Of a stretch of 45,303 nucleotides of DNA, positions 16,867 through 27,137 are shown in pieces. The position numbers and the translations under genes were made by a program. The stretch spans positions 1 through 45,303 of the forward strand of contig JARFRB010000008.1 in the NCBI GenBank assembly GCA_029287455.1, given 5' to 3'. This DNA is from Pelagibius litoralis (GTDB lineage: Bacteria > Pseudomonadota > Alphaproteobacteria > Kiloniellales > DSM-21159). Numbering within the stretch: the stretch's first letter is position 1; every line of letters starts with the position of its first letter. The notes under the pieces were generated by a model. It saw only the letters and a list, made by a program, of their open reading frames with translations, searched no databases and was not told where the DNA came from.

Positions 16867-18227
16867 ACGGCCGCGACGACACGATTTTCGCTGTATCAAG
16901 CGGGGCCGGGCGCGCCGGCGTGGCGGTGATCCGCTTATCTGGACCGGGCACCGGGGAGGCGTTGGCACGCCTGGCGGGAAGCTTGCCGGAGCCGCGCCGG
17001 GCCAGCCTACGGCCCTTGACCGACCCTAGATCCGGAGAGGTTTTGGACCGGGGGTTGGTCCTCTGGTTTCCTGGTCCCAAGAGCTTCACCGGAGAGGATG
17101 CCGGGGAGTTCCAGATCCATGGCGGCCGCGCGGTCGTGGCGGGGGTGATCGAATCCCTGGGGCGGATTGCCGGACTGCGATTGGCGGAGCCGGGGGAGTT
17201 TACGCGCCGCGCCTTCGACAATGGCTGCCTGAACCTGTCCGAGGTCGAGGGACTCGCCGACCTGATCGCGGCGGAGACGGCGGCCCAGCGGCGTCAGGCG
17301 CTCCAGCAGTTGGACGGGAGTCTTTCCCGGCGGATCGGGGACTGGACGGCCCGGCTGACGCGGGCGCTCGCTTTCCTGGAGGCGGCGATCGATTTCGCCG
17401 ACGAAGATTTGCCCGGCGATCTCGAGGAGAGGGTCGGGTCGATCCTCACCCCGCTCTGCGAGGAAATCGAGGACGCGCTTGCCGACCGGCATGTGGGGGA
17501 GCGGCTGCGAGATGGGCTCTCGGTCGCCATCCTTGGCGCCCCCAACGCGGGGAAATCGAGCTTGCTGAACGCTCTCTCGCGCAGGGACGCCGCCATCGTC
17601 TCGGAGAGGGCGGGCACCACGCGCGATCTTTTGGAAGTGGCGCTCGATCTAGACGGCCTTCCGGTCACCCTTGTGGATACGGCCGGCCTGCGGGAGGGGG
17701 AGAGCGGCCTGGACCCTGTCGAGCGGGAGGGGATGCGGCGCGCGCGAGCCCGAGCCGCGTCGGCGGATCTCAAGCTTGTCCTTTTCGATCTTTCCGCTTT
17801 GCCGGACTTGGACGCGGCGAGCCTGGAGTTTCTCGATGCGCGTGCGCTTGTGGTTCTGACGAAGAGCGATCTTTGGCGGGGCGAGGTCGGTGCGGGCGCG
17901 CTTCCAGGAGCGCTTTCCGGGCACGAAACGATAGCGATCTCCGTGAAGAGCGGGACGGGATTGGACCGGCTGACGGGGGCGCTCGGCGCGGCGGCGTCTG
18001 CCGCTCTGGATGGCGGCGGCATGCCCGCGGTGGTCACGCGCGCGCGCCATCGCCGGGCCATGGAAGAGGCGCTGGCCGGGATCCGGCGGGCCCGGGAAGC
18101 GGCCGAAGCGGCCATGGCGGCGGAGGACCTGCGGCTGGCCCTGGCTGCCCTTGGCCGGATCGTTGGGCAGGTTGGGGTCGAGGACCTGCTCGACGTGATT
18201 TTCCGGGAGTTCTGCATCGGCAAATGA
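16863..18227 (+). CDS. mnmE: tRNA uridine-5-carboxymethylaminomethyl(34) synthesis GTPase MnmE
   Basis: A 454-residue GTPase that works with MnmG to install cmnm5 on wobble U34 of several tRNAs. The N-terminal formyl-THF-binding domain begins DDTIFAVSSGAGRAGVAVIRLSG. The G domain has G1 GAPNAGKSS (225-233), G2 AGTTRD and G3 DTAGLRE, with a TKSD G4. The C-terminal CIGK (last four residues) carries the functional cysteine. The GTG start at 16863 overlaps the nitroreductase stop. A longer in-frame version reaches into that gene without conservation. The mnmE-parS-mnmG-rsmG-parA-parB order is typical of alphaproteobacterial origin regions. Confidence 0.96.
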   Translation: MNGRDDTIFAVSSGAGRAGVAVIRLSGPGTGEALARLAGSLPEPRRASLRPLTDPRSGEVLDRGLVLWFPGPKSFTGEDAGEFQIHGGRAVVAGVIESLGRIAGLRLAEPGEFTRRAFDNGCLNLSEVEGLADLIAAETAAQRRQALQQLDGSLSRRIGDWTARLTRALAFLEAAIDFADEDLPGDLEERVGSILTPLCEEIEDALADRHVGERLRDGLSVAILGAPNAGKSSLLNALSRRDAAIVSERAGTTRDLLEVALDLDGLPVTLVDTAGLREGESGLDPVEREGMRRARARAASADLKLVLFDLSALPDLDAASLEFLDARALVVLTKSDLWRGEVGAGALPGALSGHETIAISVKSGTGLDRLTGALGAAASAALDGGGMPAVVTRARHRRAMEEALAGIRRAREAAEAAMAAEDLRLALAALGRIVGQVGVEDLLDVIFREFCIGK

Positions 18228-18232
18228 GGCGG

Positions 18233-18248
18233 TGTTTCCCGTGAAACA
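18233..18248. promoter_or_regulatory. parS-like centromere site (one mismatch)
   Basis: TGTTTCCCGTGAAACA matches the 16-bp parS consensus TGTTTCACGTGAAACA at 15 of 16 bases (C for A at position 7). It lies in the 137 bp between mnmE and mnmG, just after the mnmE stop. Together with the perfect copy at 20403 it would load ParB near the origin. Confidence 0.8.
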
Positions 18249-18364
18249 CCCCGACAGACCCGGCGGCTTTGGCCGTGTTGGCGTGCACGGCCGAACCGCT
18301 TGACTTCCCAAGCTAGGCTCCCGCAGATTGCGGTCGATTGCGAATGGCGAGCGGCACGCGCGGG

Positions 18365-20338
18365 ATGTCTGAAACCCCTTATAAGGCCCGGGACGTCGAA
18401 ACCTGGGATGTGATTGTCGTCGGCGGCGGCCATGCGGGCTGCGAGGCCGCGGCGGCCGCTGCCCGGCTGGGTGCGGCCACACTCTTGCTCACCCACCGTC
18501 AGGACTCGATTGGGGTGATGTCCTGCAATCCTGCGATCGGGGGCCTGGGCAAGGGGCACCTGGTGCGGGAGATCGACGCGCTCGACGGGATCATGGGGCG
18601 GGCGATCGATCGCGCGGGCATCCAATTCAGGATTCTCAACAGAAGCAAAGGCCCGGCGGTGCGTGGCCCACGTGCGCAGGCCGACCGGGCACTCTACAAG
18701 GCGGCCATTCAAAATATCTTGGGGGAGCTCGACCGCTTGACCGTTTGCGAAGCGGCGGTGGAAGACCTTTGGCTGGACGAGAGTGGGCGCTGTATCGGCG
18801 CCATTGGCGGCGACGGCCGCCGGTGGCGAGCCGCGGCCGTGGTCTTGACCACGGGGACCTTTCTGCGGGGGGTTATTCATCGCGGAGAGGAGCGTGTCGA
18901 GGCCGGCCGGGTCGGGGAGGCGCCCGCGAAAGGACTCTCGGATACGCTTCTCCGCGCGGGCTTTCGCCTTGGCCGGCTGAAGACCGGCACGCCACCCCGG
19001 CTGGACGGGCGGACGATTGACTTCGAATCGCTGCAGGTTCAGCCCGGCGACGATCCCCCGGTGCCATTTTCCGAGCTCACGGAGGCGATTGCCGTTCCGC
19101 AAGTGCCTTGCCACATCACCTACACCACCCCGGCGGCGCATGCGCTGGTGCGTGCCAATCTTCACCGTGCGCCGATCTACTCGGGCCAGATCGAGTCGAG
19201 TGGGCCTCGGTACTGCCCCTCCATCGAGGACAAGGTGGTCCGCTTTGCCGAGCGGGAGCGCCATCAGATCTTTCTCGAGCCCGAGGGCTTGGACGATATC
19301 ACGATCTATCCCAACGGCATTTCGACCTCGCTCCCCGCGGAGGTTCAGGAGGAGTTGCTGCGGCGCATACCGGGATTGGAGCGCGCCGGAATTCTACAGC
19401 CCGGCTACGCGATCGAGTACGACTACGTGGATCCGCGCGAACTGACCCGGAGCCTGGAAACCCGGCGGGTGCCGGGGCTCTACCTCGCGGGCCAGATCAA
19501 CGGAACCACCGGCTATGAGGAGGCGGCGGCGCAGGGCCTGATGGCGGGACTGAACGCGGGCTTGCGCGCCGGGCGTTCCGGCGGTGAGGGAAGGGGCGGT
19601 GAAGGAAGCGGAAGCGAAGAGAATAGCGGGGCGTCTGGGAGGAGTGATTTCGTTCTGGACCGGGCGGAGGCCTATATCGGCGTTCTGGTCGACGATCTCA
19701 TTACCCGGGGTGTATCGGAGCCTTACCGCATGTTCACCAGCCGGGCGGAGTATCGGCTGCGCCTGCGGGCCGACAACGCGGACCAGCGCCTCACACCCCG
19801 CGGCCTTGAAATCGGCTGCGTTGGCGCCGTGCGCAGAGCGCGGTTCGAGCGGAAGATGCGGGATTTGGACCATGCGCGAAGCCTGACCGCGGCACTTTCC
19901 GCCACGCCGGCCGTGCTGCGCGAGGCCGGGATTTCAGTCAATCAGGACGGGGTGCGGCGCAGCGCGCAAGATCTGCTGGCCTATCCGGACACCAGCCTTG
20001 CCCAACTGAAGACACTCTGGTCCGAGCTCGAAGACTTGGATCCGAAGATCGCCGAGCAGGTCGAGATCGAGGCTTTGTACAGGGTCTACCTGCAGCGGCA
20101 GGATGCCGATATCCGGGCATTGCGGCGCGATGAGGCGCTGACGATCCCGGATAGTCTCGACTATGAGGAAATCCCCGGCCTATCCACGGAGGTGCGCCAG
20201 AGGCTGACGGAGGCCCGGCCTGCGACACTGGCCGCCGCCGCCCGCCTTCCCGGGGTGACCCCTGCCGCCCTGACGATCCTGCTGCGCCACGTCCGCCGGA
20301 ACGGGAAGGGCGCGGCGCAAGAGGGCGCAGTTGCCTGA
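18365..20338 (+). CDS. mnmG: tRNA uridine-5-carboxymethylaminomethyl(34) synthesis enzyme MnmG
   Basis: A 657-residue FAD/NADH enzyme, partner of MnmE in U34 modification. The FAD-binding [16 protein letters not shown] is near residues 13-28. [23 protein letters not shown] and [15 protein letters not shown] with the catalytic cysteine region follow, then [15 protein letters not shown]. The C-terminal helical tRNA-binding domain is complete. Residues about 403-427 form a Gly/Ser/Glu-rich insertion before [14 protein letters not shown], longer than usual. The start is uncertain: ATG 18344 (MASGTRG) is in frame and neither has a good ribosome-binding site. The parS-like site lies between it and mnmE. 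It is followed 8 bp later by rsmG. Confidence 0.95.
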   Translation: MSETPYKARDVETWDVIVVGGGHAGCEAAAAAARLGAATLLLTHRQDSIGVMSCNPAIGGLGKGHLVREIDALDGIMGRAIDRAGIQFRILNRSKGPAVRGPRAQADRALYKAAIQNILGELDRLTVCEAAVEDLWLDESGRCIGAIGGDGRRWRAAAVVLTTGTFLRGVIHRGEERVEAGRVGEAPAKGLSDTLLRAGFRLGRLKTGTPPRLDGRTIDFESLQVQPGDDPPVPFSELTEAIAVPQVPCHITYTTPAAHALVRANLHRAPIYSGQIESSGPRYCPSIEDKVVRFAERERHQIFLEPEGLDDITIYPNGISTSLPAEVQEELLRRIPGLERAGILQPGYAIEYDYVDPRELTRSLETRRVPGLYLAGQINGTTGYEEAAAQGLMAGLNAGLRAGRSGGEGRGGEGSGSEENSGASGRSDFVLDRAEAYIGVLVDDLITRGVSEPYRMFTSRAEYRLRLRADNADQRLTPRGLEIGCVGAVRRARFERKMRDLDHARSLTAALSATPAVLREAGISVNQDGVRRSAQDLLAYPDTSLAQLKTLWSELEDLDPKIAEQVEIEALYRVYLQRQDADIRALRRDEALTIPDSLDYEEIPGLSTEVRQRLTEARPATLAAAARLPGVTPAALTILLRHVRRNGKGAAQEGAVA

Positions 20339-20346
20339 ATGGCGTG

Positions 20347-20985
20347 ATGACACCCGATAAAGGCCCCGGTTTTGGGGCGGAAACCTTCCAAAGGAACGCC
20401 GGTGTTTCACGTGAAACACTCGACCGGCTCGCCCTCTATCACGACCTTTTGCAGAAGTGGGCTCCGGCCATAAACCTCGTTGGAAAAGAGAGCCTGTCGG
20501 ACGCCTGGCGCCGGCATTTCTGGGACTCGGCGCAAGTCTTCCCACTCCTGCCGCCGCCGCCCCCGAGTCGCGCCTTGCGGCTCGTGGACCTTGGCAGCGG
20601 CGCTGGGTTTCCTGGCCTGGTTCTCGCCATCATGGGGGCGGTGGAGGTGCATCTGGTGGAGTCGGACATGAAGAAGTGCAGCTTCCTGCGGGAGGCCGCC
20701 CGGATCACCGGCACGGAGGTGACGATCTGGAACCGCCGGATCGAGGGCGTCGAGCCCTTGCACGCCGATGTGGTCACGGCCCGCGCCTTGGCGCCGCTTG
20801 CGCGCCTGATCGGTTTGGCTAAACCCCACCTGAAGCCCACCGGCCTGGGGATATTTTTGAAGGGACGCGGCGTTGAACAGGAATTGACCGCGATTCCGAA
20901 AGGGGCGACACTGGTAGTCGATAAGTTTCCGAGTCGGTCGGATCCGGACAGCACCATACTGGTGGTAGGGGGTATCTCAGGGTGA
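20347..20985 (+). CDS. rsmG: 16S rRNA (guanine(527)-N7)-methyltransferase RsmG
   Basis: A 212-residue SAM-dependent methyltransferase that modifies G527 of 16S rRNA. The Rossmann motif I is LVDLGSGAGFPGLVLAI, with VHLVESDMKKCSFLREAA as the adjoining acidic strand. VVTARALAPLARLI is a family landmark. The N-terminal segment GVSRETLDRLALYHDLLQKWAPAINLV is encoded in part by the perfect parS site (the VSRET codons). ATG 20347 is chosen over GTG 20344. Its TGA overlaps the parA GTG. It is part of mnmG-rsmG-parA-parB, a conserved origin-linked operon. Confidence 0.95.
   Translation: MTPDKGPGFGAETFQRNAGVSRETLDRLALYHDLLQKWAPAINLVGKESLSDAWRRHFWDSAQVFPLLPPPPPSRALRLVDLGSGAGFPGLVLAIMGAVEVHLVESDMKKCSFLREAARITGTEVTIWNRRIEGVEPLHADVVTARALAPLARLIGLAKPHLKPTGLGIFLKGRGVEQELTAIPKGATLVVDKFPSRSDPDSTILVVGGISG
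20403..20418. promoter_or_regulatory. parS centromere site (perfect 16-bp palindrome)
   Basis: TGTTTCACGTGAAACA exactly matches the universal chromosomal parS consensus. It lies inside the 5' end of rsmG, where it encodes VSRET. ParB encoded 1.5 kb downstream is expected to bind here and spread. Confidence 0.95.
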
Positions 20986-21869
20986 GCCTTCAAGATGTCG
21001 AGTCCATGGACGCGCGGACGGTGAAACCTCCCGCTCCCGCTTCGGGGACACGCGTGCTCGCGGTCGCCAATCAGAAGGGCGGGGTGGGCAAGACGACCAC
21101 GGCCGTGAATCTGGCGACAGCCTTGGCTGCTTGCGGGAAATCCGTCTTGATCGTCGACCTCGACCCCCAGGGAAATGCCAGCACGGGCATGGGCCTGTCC
21201 CAAGAGCAGCGCCGCCGCAACGTCTACCATGTTCTCCTGGATGGGATGGCTTTGGAGGATTGTGTCAGGCCCTCCCAGATTCCTGGCCTGGATATCCTTC
21301 CTTCTTCGGTGGACCTGTCCGGCGCGGAGCTTGAGCTCATCGATGTGGAGTATCGGGAATCCCGGCTCGTCAGGGCGCTGGATGGCGAGCTGGACCGCTG
21401 GGACTACGTGCTGATCGACTGCCCGCCCGCGCTCGGCTTGCTGACGCTGAACGCCTTGGTCGCCGCCGACGCGGTCCTTGTGCCCTTGCAGGCCGAATTC
21501 TATGCGCTGGAGGGCTTGAGTCATCTGCTGCGCACGATTGAGCGGGTGCGTCGGGCCCTGAACGAGCGGCTGGAGCTGCAGGGCGTGGTTCTGACCATGT
21601 ACGACCGGCGCAACAATCTGTGCGAAATGGTTGCCAGCGATGTGCGGAGTTTCCTTGGTGACCGCGTCTACAAGACGGTGATCCCGCGCAACGTGCGGGT
21701 TTCCGAGGCACCATCCCATGGAAAGCCAGTCTTGCTGTACGATCTTCGTTGCGCCGGGGCGCAGGCCTACGCACATCTGGCCCGGGAGGTGCTGGTGCGC
21801 GAGGAGGGCACGCCGCCCGAGCCGACCGGGGTATCCCCCGCTGGTGCATCTCCCGCTTTGGCATACTAG
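20982..21869 (+). CDS. parA: Chromosome partitioning ATPase ParA
   Basis: A 295-residue Walker-type ATPase of the ParA/Soj family that binds DNA as an ATP dimer and moves ParB-parS complexes. The deviant Walker A KGGVGKTT is at residues 32-39, A' is VLIVDLDPQGNAS, and Walker B is YVLIDCPPALG. VIPRNVRVSEAPSHGKPV is the usual C-terminal motif. An N-terminal extension of about 22 residues precedes the core. The GTG 20982 overlaps the rsmG stop; ATG 21006 (MDARTVKPP) is an alternative. It lies in operon with parB, 48 bp before the chosen parB start. Confidence 0.96.
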   Translation: MSLQDVESMDARTVKPPAPASGTRVLAVANQKGGVGKTTTAVNLATALAACGKSVLIVDLDPQGNASTGMGLSQEQRRRNVYHVLLDGMALEDCVRPSQIPGLDILPSSVDLSGAELELIDVEYRESRLVRALDGELDRWDYVLIDCPPALGLLTLNALVAADAVLVPLQAEFYALEGLSHLLRTIERVRRALNERLELQGVVLTMYDRRNNLCEMVASDVRSFLGDRVYKTVIPRNVRVSEAPSHGKPVLLYDLRCAGAQAYAHLAREVLVREEGTPPEPTGVSPAGASPALAY

Positions 21870-21917
21870 ATGTTCGGAGCGGGGGCGCGTGGGGGCAGGA
21901 AGCTTCAAGGGGGCAAG

Positions 21918-22835
21918 ATGAGCGAAGGCGGCGAGAAGCGGACGAATCTGGGCCGTGGGCTTGCGGCTCTTCTCGGTGACGATTCCGAAGATTTCGGATC
22001 GCTCGATCGGGCCCGGCTTGCCCGCCAGGTGCCGATCGAGCATTTGCACCCGAGCAGGGTCCAGCCCCGAAGCCATTTCGACAAGGACGCCCTGGATAGC
22101 TTGGCGGATTCGATTCGCGAGCAGGGGCTGATCCAGCCGATCCTGGTGCGCCGCCATCCGGAGCGGGAGTCCGAATTCGAGATTGTCGCCGGAGAGCGGC
22201 GGTGGCGGGCGGCCCAGCAGGCCCGGCTCCACGAAGTCCCCATCGTCCTGCGCGACCTCACCGACGGCGAGGCGCTGGAGCTGGCGATCGTCGAGAACGT
22301 GCAGCGTCAAGACCTCAATCCCTTGGAAGAAGCCGAGGGCTACCGCCGTTTGATGGATGAATTCAGCCACACGCAGGAAGATTTAGGCCGCACCATTGGC
22401 AAGTCGCGTTCCCATATCGCCAACACATTGCGCCTTCTCAGCCTTCCCGAGGAAGCGAAGGGCTTGCTGCGCGACGGCAGCTTGACCGCCGGCCACGGCC
22501 GGGCTTTGCTCGCCAGCGGCGCGCCGGAGGAACTGGCCCGCCGCATCCTGCGCGAGGGCCTGTCCGTCAGGGCCGCCGAGCGCCTGGCATCGCAGGCCAA
22601 GGCAGCGGCGAAGCCCAAGCCGCGCGGCGCGAAACCGGCTTCGCCGGGCAAGGACGCCGACACCCTGGCCCTGGAGCGCGATCTCTCGGAGCTGCTAGGC
22701 CTGCGGGTTACCATCGATATGCACAGCAAGGGAGGCACCATCGCGATCCACTACGCCAACCTGGAGCAGCTGGACGACGTGCTAAACCGCCTGAATCAAT
22801 CGTCGGGGCCTGGCGCGGCCGACGCTTTGGCATAA
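21918..22835 (+). CDS. parB: Chromosome partitioning protein ParB
   Basis: A 305-residue CTP-dependent DNA clamp that binds parS. An N-terminal ParA-contact segment (RTNLGRGLAALLGDD) is followed by the CTP-binding domain with GERRWRA (92-98) and ENVQRQDLNPLEEA (126-139). The HTH includes TQEDLGRTIGKSRSHIANTLRLL. A lysine/proline-rich linker and the C-terminal dimerisation domain complete it. ATG 21918 has AAGGGGGC upstream. An in-frame ATG at 21870 would add 16 unconserved residues. It converges on holA, 15 bp away. Its parS targets are at 18233 and 20403. Confidence 0.96.
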   Translation: MSEGGEKRTNLGRGLAALLGDDSEDFGSLDRARLARQVPIEHLHPSRVQPRSHFDKDALDSLADSIREQGLIQPILVRRHPERESEFEIVAGERRWRAAQQARLHEVPIVLRDLTDGEALELAIVENVQRQDLNPLEEAEGYRRLMDEFSHTQEDLGRTIGKSRSHIANTLRLLSLPEEAKGLLRDGSLTAGHGRALLASGAPEELARRILREGLSVRAAERLASQAKAAAKPKPRGAKPASPGKDADTLALERDLSELLGLRVTIDMHSKGGTIAIHYANLEQLDDVLNRLNQSSGPGAADALA

Positions 22836-22850
22836 TCGGCGGGGCGTGCC

Positions 22851-23921
22851 CTAGGGCCCCCGGCGTCCGGATTTCGGAGCCTTCTGCGCAATCGAAAGCA
22901 GGACCTCGGAGCAGATCGCTTGATCGCGCGCGCCGGTGGTCTTGCACGCCCTTTCCGCCTCTAGAAGCCTTTCCAAGGCGCGCCCCAGCCAGCTGGGTGG
23001 CCAGGCGGCGGCCTGCGCCTTGAAAGCGGCCTGGGCCTTCCAAAACACCGGCGGACGAAGCTTCTTCATGGCGGTCTCCAGCCCACCGCCAGCTGCTGCA
23101 TGACCGGAAACGAAATGCAGCCGCTGGAAATGACGCGATACCGCCCGCAAGGCGGCGACGGAAGACGCGCCTTCCTGAAGGCTACGGCGCAGCGCCCTGT
23201 CACTTGCCTTGGGGTCCGCGCCCGCGACCGCAAAGGCCAAATCCTCCATGGAAAGCGCGGCTGAATCCCCGACGCATGCAACCGCGTCCGCCAAGCTCAA
23301 CTCGCGCGGGTTCTGGTGTCCGTCCGCGCTCCCCGGAGCATCCCCCATGTAAAGCGCCAGCTTCTCCAGCTCGCGCCGGGTGAGCTGCCGGTCGCCTCCA
23401 AGGTTCGTGGAGAGATAGCTCAAGGCATCCGGTGCGCCCTTCAGCCCCTCCGCGGCGAGGCTCTCGGAAATCACTCGCGCCAGGCTGGCGGCTTCGTCGC
23501 GGTAGCAGCCAATAGCGGCTGCTTCGGGTCCCGCTTTCTCGAAGGCCGCGACGAGTTTCGCGCGGCCGCCGATGTCGCCCGCCTCGACAACGACCAGGGC
23601 TTCACCGGGCAGGGTTTCGAGGAAGTCCTTAAAGACAGCACTTTGTGCCTCTCCAGCCCCGCGCACCCGCACAACCCGCCGGCCACCGCTCAGGGACAAG
23701 GACGCGGCCTCGTCGAACAGGCGGGCCGGATCCTCCGCAACCTCGGCGCCGGTCAGGTCCGCCAAGCGGAAGGGGTCGTCAGGGTCCTCGAGCACCTTCG
23801 CCACGGCGGCGAGGGCAAGCTCCCTCACCAGGCCGGAATCCGGGCCATGCAGGAGGACCGCTCGAACGCCGGCGTCGAGGGAGCGCAGGTACCGCTCCGC
23901 TTGCGCCTGGGCAACCTTCAT
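22851..23921 (-). CDS. holA: DNA polymerase III delta subunit
   Basis: A 356-residue clamp-loader subunit that opens the sliding clamp. The start MKVAQAQAERYLRSLDAGVRAVLLHGPDSGLVREL matches alphaproteobacterial HolA. The AAA+-like domain lacks a functional P-loop, as expected for delta. VVVEAGDIGGRAKL and LSTNLGGDRQLTRRELEKLALY are family landmarks, and the C-terminal collar domain is present. ATG 23921 is chosen; a longer in-frame version lies within the lptE gene and is arginine-rich shadow sequence. It begins 16 bp after the lptE stop, within the DUF3576-leuS-lptE-holA run. Confidence 0.93.
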   Translation of the reverse strand: MKVAQAQAERYLRSLDAGVRAVLLHGPDSGLVRELALAAVAKVLEDPDDPFRLADLTGAEVAEDPARLFDEAASLSLSGGRRVVRVRGAGEAQSAVFKDFLETLPGEALVVVEAGDIGGRAKLVAAFEKAGPEAAAIGCYRDEAASLARVISESLAAEGLKGAPDALSYLSTNLGGDRQLTRRELEKLALYMGDAPGSADGHQNPRELSLADAVACVGDSAALSMEDLAFAVAGADPKASDRALRRSLQEGASSVAALRAVSRHFQRLHFVSGHAAAGGGLETAMKKLRPPVFWKAQAAFKAQAAAWPPSWLGRALERLLEAERACKTTGARDQAICSEVLLSIAQKAPKSGRRGP

Positions 23922-23937
23922 GGCTGGGGGGTGATCT

Positions 23938-24525
23938 TCATGGTTGGGATGGGGCCTGCGCCGCCTTCTGCTGCTCTTCGAAGTGGGCGGCCAAGCGCGT
24001 CGAGATGTCCCGGGAGATCGTCTCCAAGGCGCGCTCGCGGGCATCGACCTCCGCTTCGTTCGTTGCGAAGGGTTGTTGAGAAAGCAGGTTGTAGCTCACG
24101 AGCGTGGCGGTCCTGCCGGTCAGCGTGCTCACGCCACGGCTGGTGTCCAGAAGCTCGAAGTTCGCGATGACCCTCAGATTGGCGCGAGTGGCGGTCTCGT
24201 CCTTGCGCACGCCGACCCGCAGGGCGTCTTCCGTCACGTTGACCCGCAGGGCGTAGACCGGATCCACGGGCTGGCCGCGCGGGTTGATCTCGTCGCGGAG
24301 GTAATTGTGGAGGATTTGCCCGGAGCGGTTGGGAATCGGCATGATGCGGACTTGCTCGAAGCTGGCGGCGTAGCCGCCGTCGTCCGCTTCGGCCGGCCGT
24401 TCCGCGTAGAGGGGGCGGAACTCGCAGCCCGTCAGCGCCAATAGGCAGCCAGCAAGAAGAAGCGCCCGCCCGCGCGAGGCGGCGGTAAGCGGCCCCGTGG
24501 GCCTATGGCGCTTAGACAACCACAT
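23938..24525 (-). CDS. lptE: LPS-assembly lipoprotein LptE
   Basis: A 195-residue lipoprotein that plugs the LptD barrel and helps deliver lipopolysaccharide to the outer membrane. A basic N-terminus and hydrophobic segment end in the lipobox LTGC, followed by [12 protein letters not shown], the standard start of mature alphaproteobacterial Lpt[34 protein letters not shown] is a conserved C-terminal stretch. ATG 24525 lies 14 bp inside the end of leuS, with AGGA seven bases upstream, so it is probably coupled to leuS translation. The leuS-lptE-holA order is common in the class. Confidence 0.92.
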   Translation of the reverse strand: MWLSKRHRPTGPLTAASRGRALLLAGCLLALTGCEFRPLYAERPAEADDGGYAASFEQVRIMPIPNRSGQILHNYLRDEINPRGQPVDPVYALRVNVTEDALRVGVRKDETATRANLRVIANFELLDTSRGVSTLTGRTATLVSYNLLSQQPFATNEAEVDARERALETISRDISTRLAAHFEEQQKAAQAPSQP

Positions 24526-27091
24526 TGACGATCCTATTCGGCACAACGATGACTTTACGCGGGGTCCGTCCATCAAGACCCCGGCGAACGGCCGGATCCG
24601 CCAGCGCGGCCGATTCCGCGAACGCGCGGTCGGCGTCGCGCGGCAATTCGATCGTGGCCCTCAGCTTTCCGTTCACTTGCACGCCCATGGTAATGGTGGA
24701 ATCGACGAGAAGACCAGGTTCGGCTTCCGGCCATGGCTGGTCAACCAAAAGACTTTGGTGGCCCAAGGCCTGCCAAAGCTCTTCGGCGAGGTGCGGCATC
24801 ATGGGAGAGAACAGCCGCGTGAGGGTTTCGCAGGCTTCCCGAAGCACCCAAAGCTCCTCGGGTTCCTTGCCCTTGAACCCCTGCAGCGCATTGGCCAGCT
24901 CGTAAATACGCGCGACCGCCTTGTTGAAATGAAAGGCCTCCACGTCGCGGGTAATTTCCGCCATGCAGCGATGACTGGCGCGCCGGAGTTCAAGGGCTGC
25001 CGCGCCTAGGCTTCCATCGTCCAAGCTCTTCGGGCGCGCGGTGCCGGGCGGCGGCACGGTGGCGGCGGCCTCGGCCACCAGGCGCCAGAGCCGCTGCGTG
25101 AAGCGCCAGGCCCCCTCGATGCCCGCGTCCGTCCATTCCAATTCGCGGTCGGGCGGGCTGTCGGAGAGCATGAACCAGCGCGCGGTGTCGGCACCATAGG
25201 TGCCGATGATCTTCTCCGGGTCGACAGTATTGCGTTTTGACTTGCTCATCTTCTCGACCCGGCCCGCCGCGACCGGCCGGCCTTCGAGGTCGCGCCAGGC
25301 GCCGGTTTCGTCGCGCATCACCTCATCTGGAGACAGCCAGGCGTTGTCCGCTCCGCGATAGGTCTGGTGGCAAACCATGCCTTGCGTGAACAGCCCCGCG
25401 AAGGGCTCTGGCGCCGAAAGCTCGCCGAAACCCTGAAGCGCCCGGGTGAAGAAGCGCGCGTAAAGCAGATGCAGGATCGCATGCTCGATCCCGCCGATGT
25501 ATTGGTCTACCGGCAGCCAGTAGTCGGCCTTCGCCCGGTCGATGGGCGCGGCTTCGTGGCGGGGCGAGCAGAATCTCGCGAAATACCAGGCCGAATCGAC
25601 AAAAGTGTCCATGGTGTCGGTGTCCCGGTGGGCGGGCGCGCCACAGGACGGGCAGGCGACATCCTTCCAGACCGGGTGATGGTCGAGCGGATTGCCGGGC
25701 CGCGAGAAATCCGCGTCGTCAGGAAGGCGCACCGGCAGATCGCTGTCCGGGACCGGCACCAAGCCGCATGCCTCGCAGTGCACCACGGGAATCGGGCAGC
25801 CCCAGTATCGCTGCCGCGAAACGCCCCAATCGCGCAGACGGTACTGCACGCTGCCCTTCCCGGCGCCAAGGGATTCAAGACGTTCAATCACCTTGCGCTT
25901 GCCTTCGGGCACGTCGAGGCCATCGAGGAATTGGGAGTTGAACAGGTGGCCGTCGCCAACGAAAGCCTCCTCGCCAATCTCGAAGGTCAGTGGATCGGCG
26001 TCGGGGGGCAGGACGACAGGCAACACCGCCAAGCCGTACTTGCGCGCGAAATCCAAGTCGCGCTGATCGTGCGCCGGGCAGCCGAAGATCGCGCCGCTGC
26101 CGTAGTCCATGAGGACGAAATTCGCCACGTAGAGCGGCAGCTTCCTCTCCGGGTCCAGGGGGTGGCTTACCGTCAGGCCCGTGTCGTAGCCTTTCTTCTC
26201 GGCGGTCTCGATCGCTTCCTCGCTGGTGCCGAGGCGGTCGCACTCGGCGATGAAGTCCTGGAGTGCTGGATCGGCCTCCGCCAACTCGGCCGAAAGCGGG
26301 TGATGGGGCGAGAGGGCGCAGAAACTCGCTCCGTAAAGCGTGTCGGGCCGGGTGGTGAAAACCTCGAGCGAATCCGGGCGGCCGGTGAGCGTGAAGAAGA
26401 TCTGCGCGCCTTCCGAGCGGCCAATCCAGTTGCGCTGCATCAGCCGGACTTTCTCCGGCCAGCGCTCCAGGCCGTCGAGGGCGTCGAGCAGCTCCGTGGC
26501 GAAATCCGTGATCCGGAAGAACCATTGTGAGAGCTTGCGCCGCTCAACGGGGGCGCCAGAGCGCCAGCCCAGGCCTTCGATGACCTGTTCGTTCGCTAGC
26601 ACGGTATTGTCCACCGGGTCCCAGTTCACCCAGGATTCCTTGCGATAGACCAGACCGCGGCTCAGAAACTCGAGGAACAGCCGCTGCTGCTGTGCGTAGT
26701 ATCCGGTATGGCAGGTCGCGATTTCTCGATCCCAGTCGATCGAAAGCCCCATGGACTGCAACTGGCCGCGCATCGCGTCGATGTTTTCGTAGGTCCAGTC
26801 GGCCGGATGGACCTTGCGCTCCATGGCTGCGTTCTCGGCCGGTAGTCCGAAGGCATCCCACCCCATGGGGTGGAGCACGTTGTAGCCGCGCGCCCGTTTG
26901 TAGCGGGCGATCACATCGCCGATCGTGTAGTTCCGCACATGGCCCATGTGGATCCGGCCGGAGGGATACGGGAACATTTCAAGAACATAATACTTTTCCC
27001 GCCCCGGGTCTTCCTCGGCCCGGAAGCATCCGGCTGCCTCCCAACGGGCTTGCCACTTGCTTTCGCTGTCTTTCGGATTGTACCGGCTCAT
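24512..27091 (-). CDS. leuS: Leucyl-tRNA synthetase
   Basis: A full-length 859-residue class I synthetase. The HIGH-type motif HMGH is within [15 protein letters not shown] (about residues 41-55). The editing CP1 domain is present ([12 protein letters not shown] with the T-rich motif). A zinc-type cluster [15 protein letters not shown] and CPSCGAPA occurs near the CP core, and the signal motif KMSKSKRNT is at about 614-622. The anticodon-binding and C-terminal domains are complete. It charges tRNA-Leu in the cytoplasm. The ribosome-binding region before ATG 27091 is weak (GAGG 13 bases away). It lies downstream of the DUF3576 gene, and its 3' end overlaps lptE. Confidence 0.97.
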   Translation of the reverse strand: MSRYNPKDSESKWQARWEAAGCFRAEEDPGREKYYVLEMFPYPSGRIHMGHVRNYTIGDVIARYKRARGYNVLHPMGWDAFGLPAENAAMERKVHPADWTYENIDAMRGQLQSMGLSIDWDREIATCHTGYYAQQQRLFLEFLSRGLVYRKESWVNWDPVDNTVLANEQVIEGLGWRSGAPVERRKLSQWFFRITDFATELLDALDGLERWPEKVRLMQRNWIGRSEGAQIFFTLTGRPDSLEVFTTRPDTLYGASFCALSPHHPLSAELAEADPALQDFIAECDRLGTSEEAIETAEKKGYDTGLTVSHPLDPERKLPLYVANFVLMDYGSGAIFGCPAHDQRDLDFARKYGLAVLPVVLPPDADPLTFEIGEEAFVGDGHLFNSQFLDGLDVPEGKRKVIERLESLGAGKGSVQYRLRDWGVSRQRYWGCPIPVVHCEACGLVPVPDSDLPVRLPDDADFSRPGNPLDHHPVWKDVACPSCGAPAHRDTDTMDTFVDSAWYFARFCSPRHEAAPIDRAKADYWLPVDQYIGGIEHAILHLLYARFFTRALQGFGELSAPEPFAGLFTQGMVCHQTYRGADNAWLSPDEVMRDETGAWRDLEGRPVAAGRVEKMSKSKRNTVDPEKIIGTYGADTARWFMLSDSPPDRELEWTDAGIEGAWRFTQRLWRLVAEAAATVPPPGTARPKSLDDGSLGAAALELRRASHRCMAEITRDVEAFHFNKAVARIYELANALQGFKGKEPEELWVLREACETLTRLFSPMMPHLAEELWQALGHQSLLVDQPWPEAEPGLLVDSTITMGVQVNGKLRATIELPRDADRAFAESAALADPAVRRGLDGRTPRKVIVVPNRIVNVVV

Positions 27092-27137
27092 CTTGTGATC
27101 ACTGCCTCAGCTAACCCGGCCGGGGCAAGGGCGGCGG

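Noticed and set aside
17294-22370. Long minus-strand open frames (over 600 codons) across mnmE-mnmG and rsmG-parA-parB
   Set aside because: They are antisense shadows of well-conserved genes, without family motifs or ribosome-binding sites.
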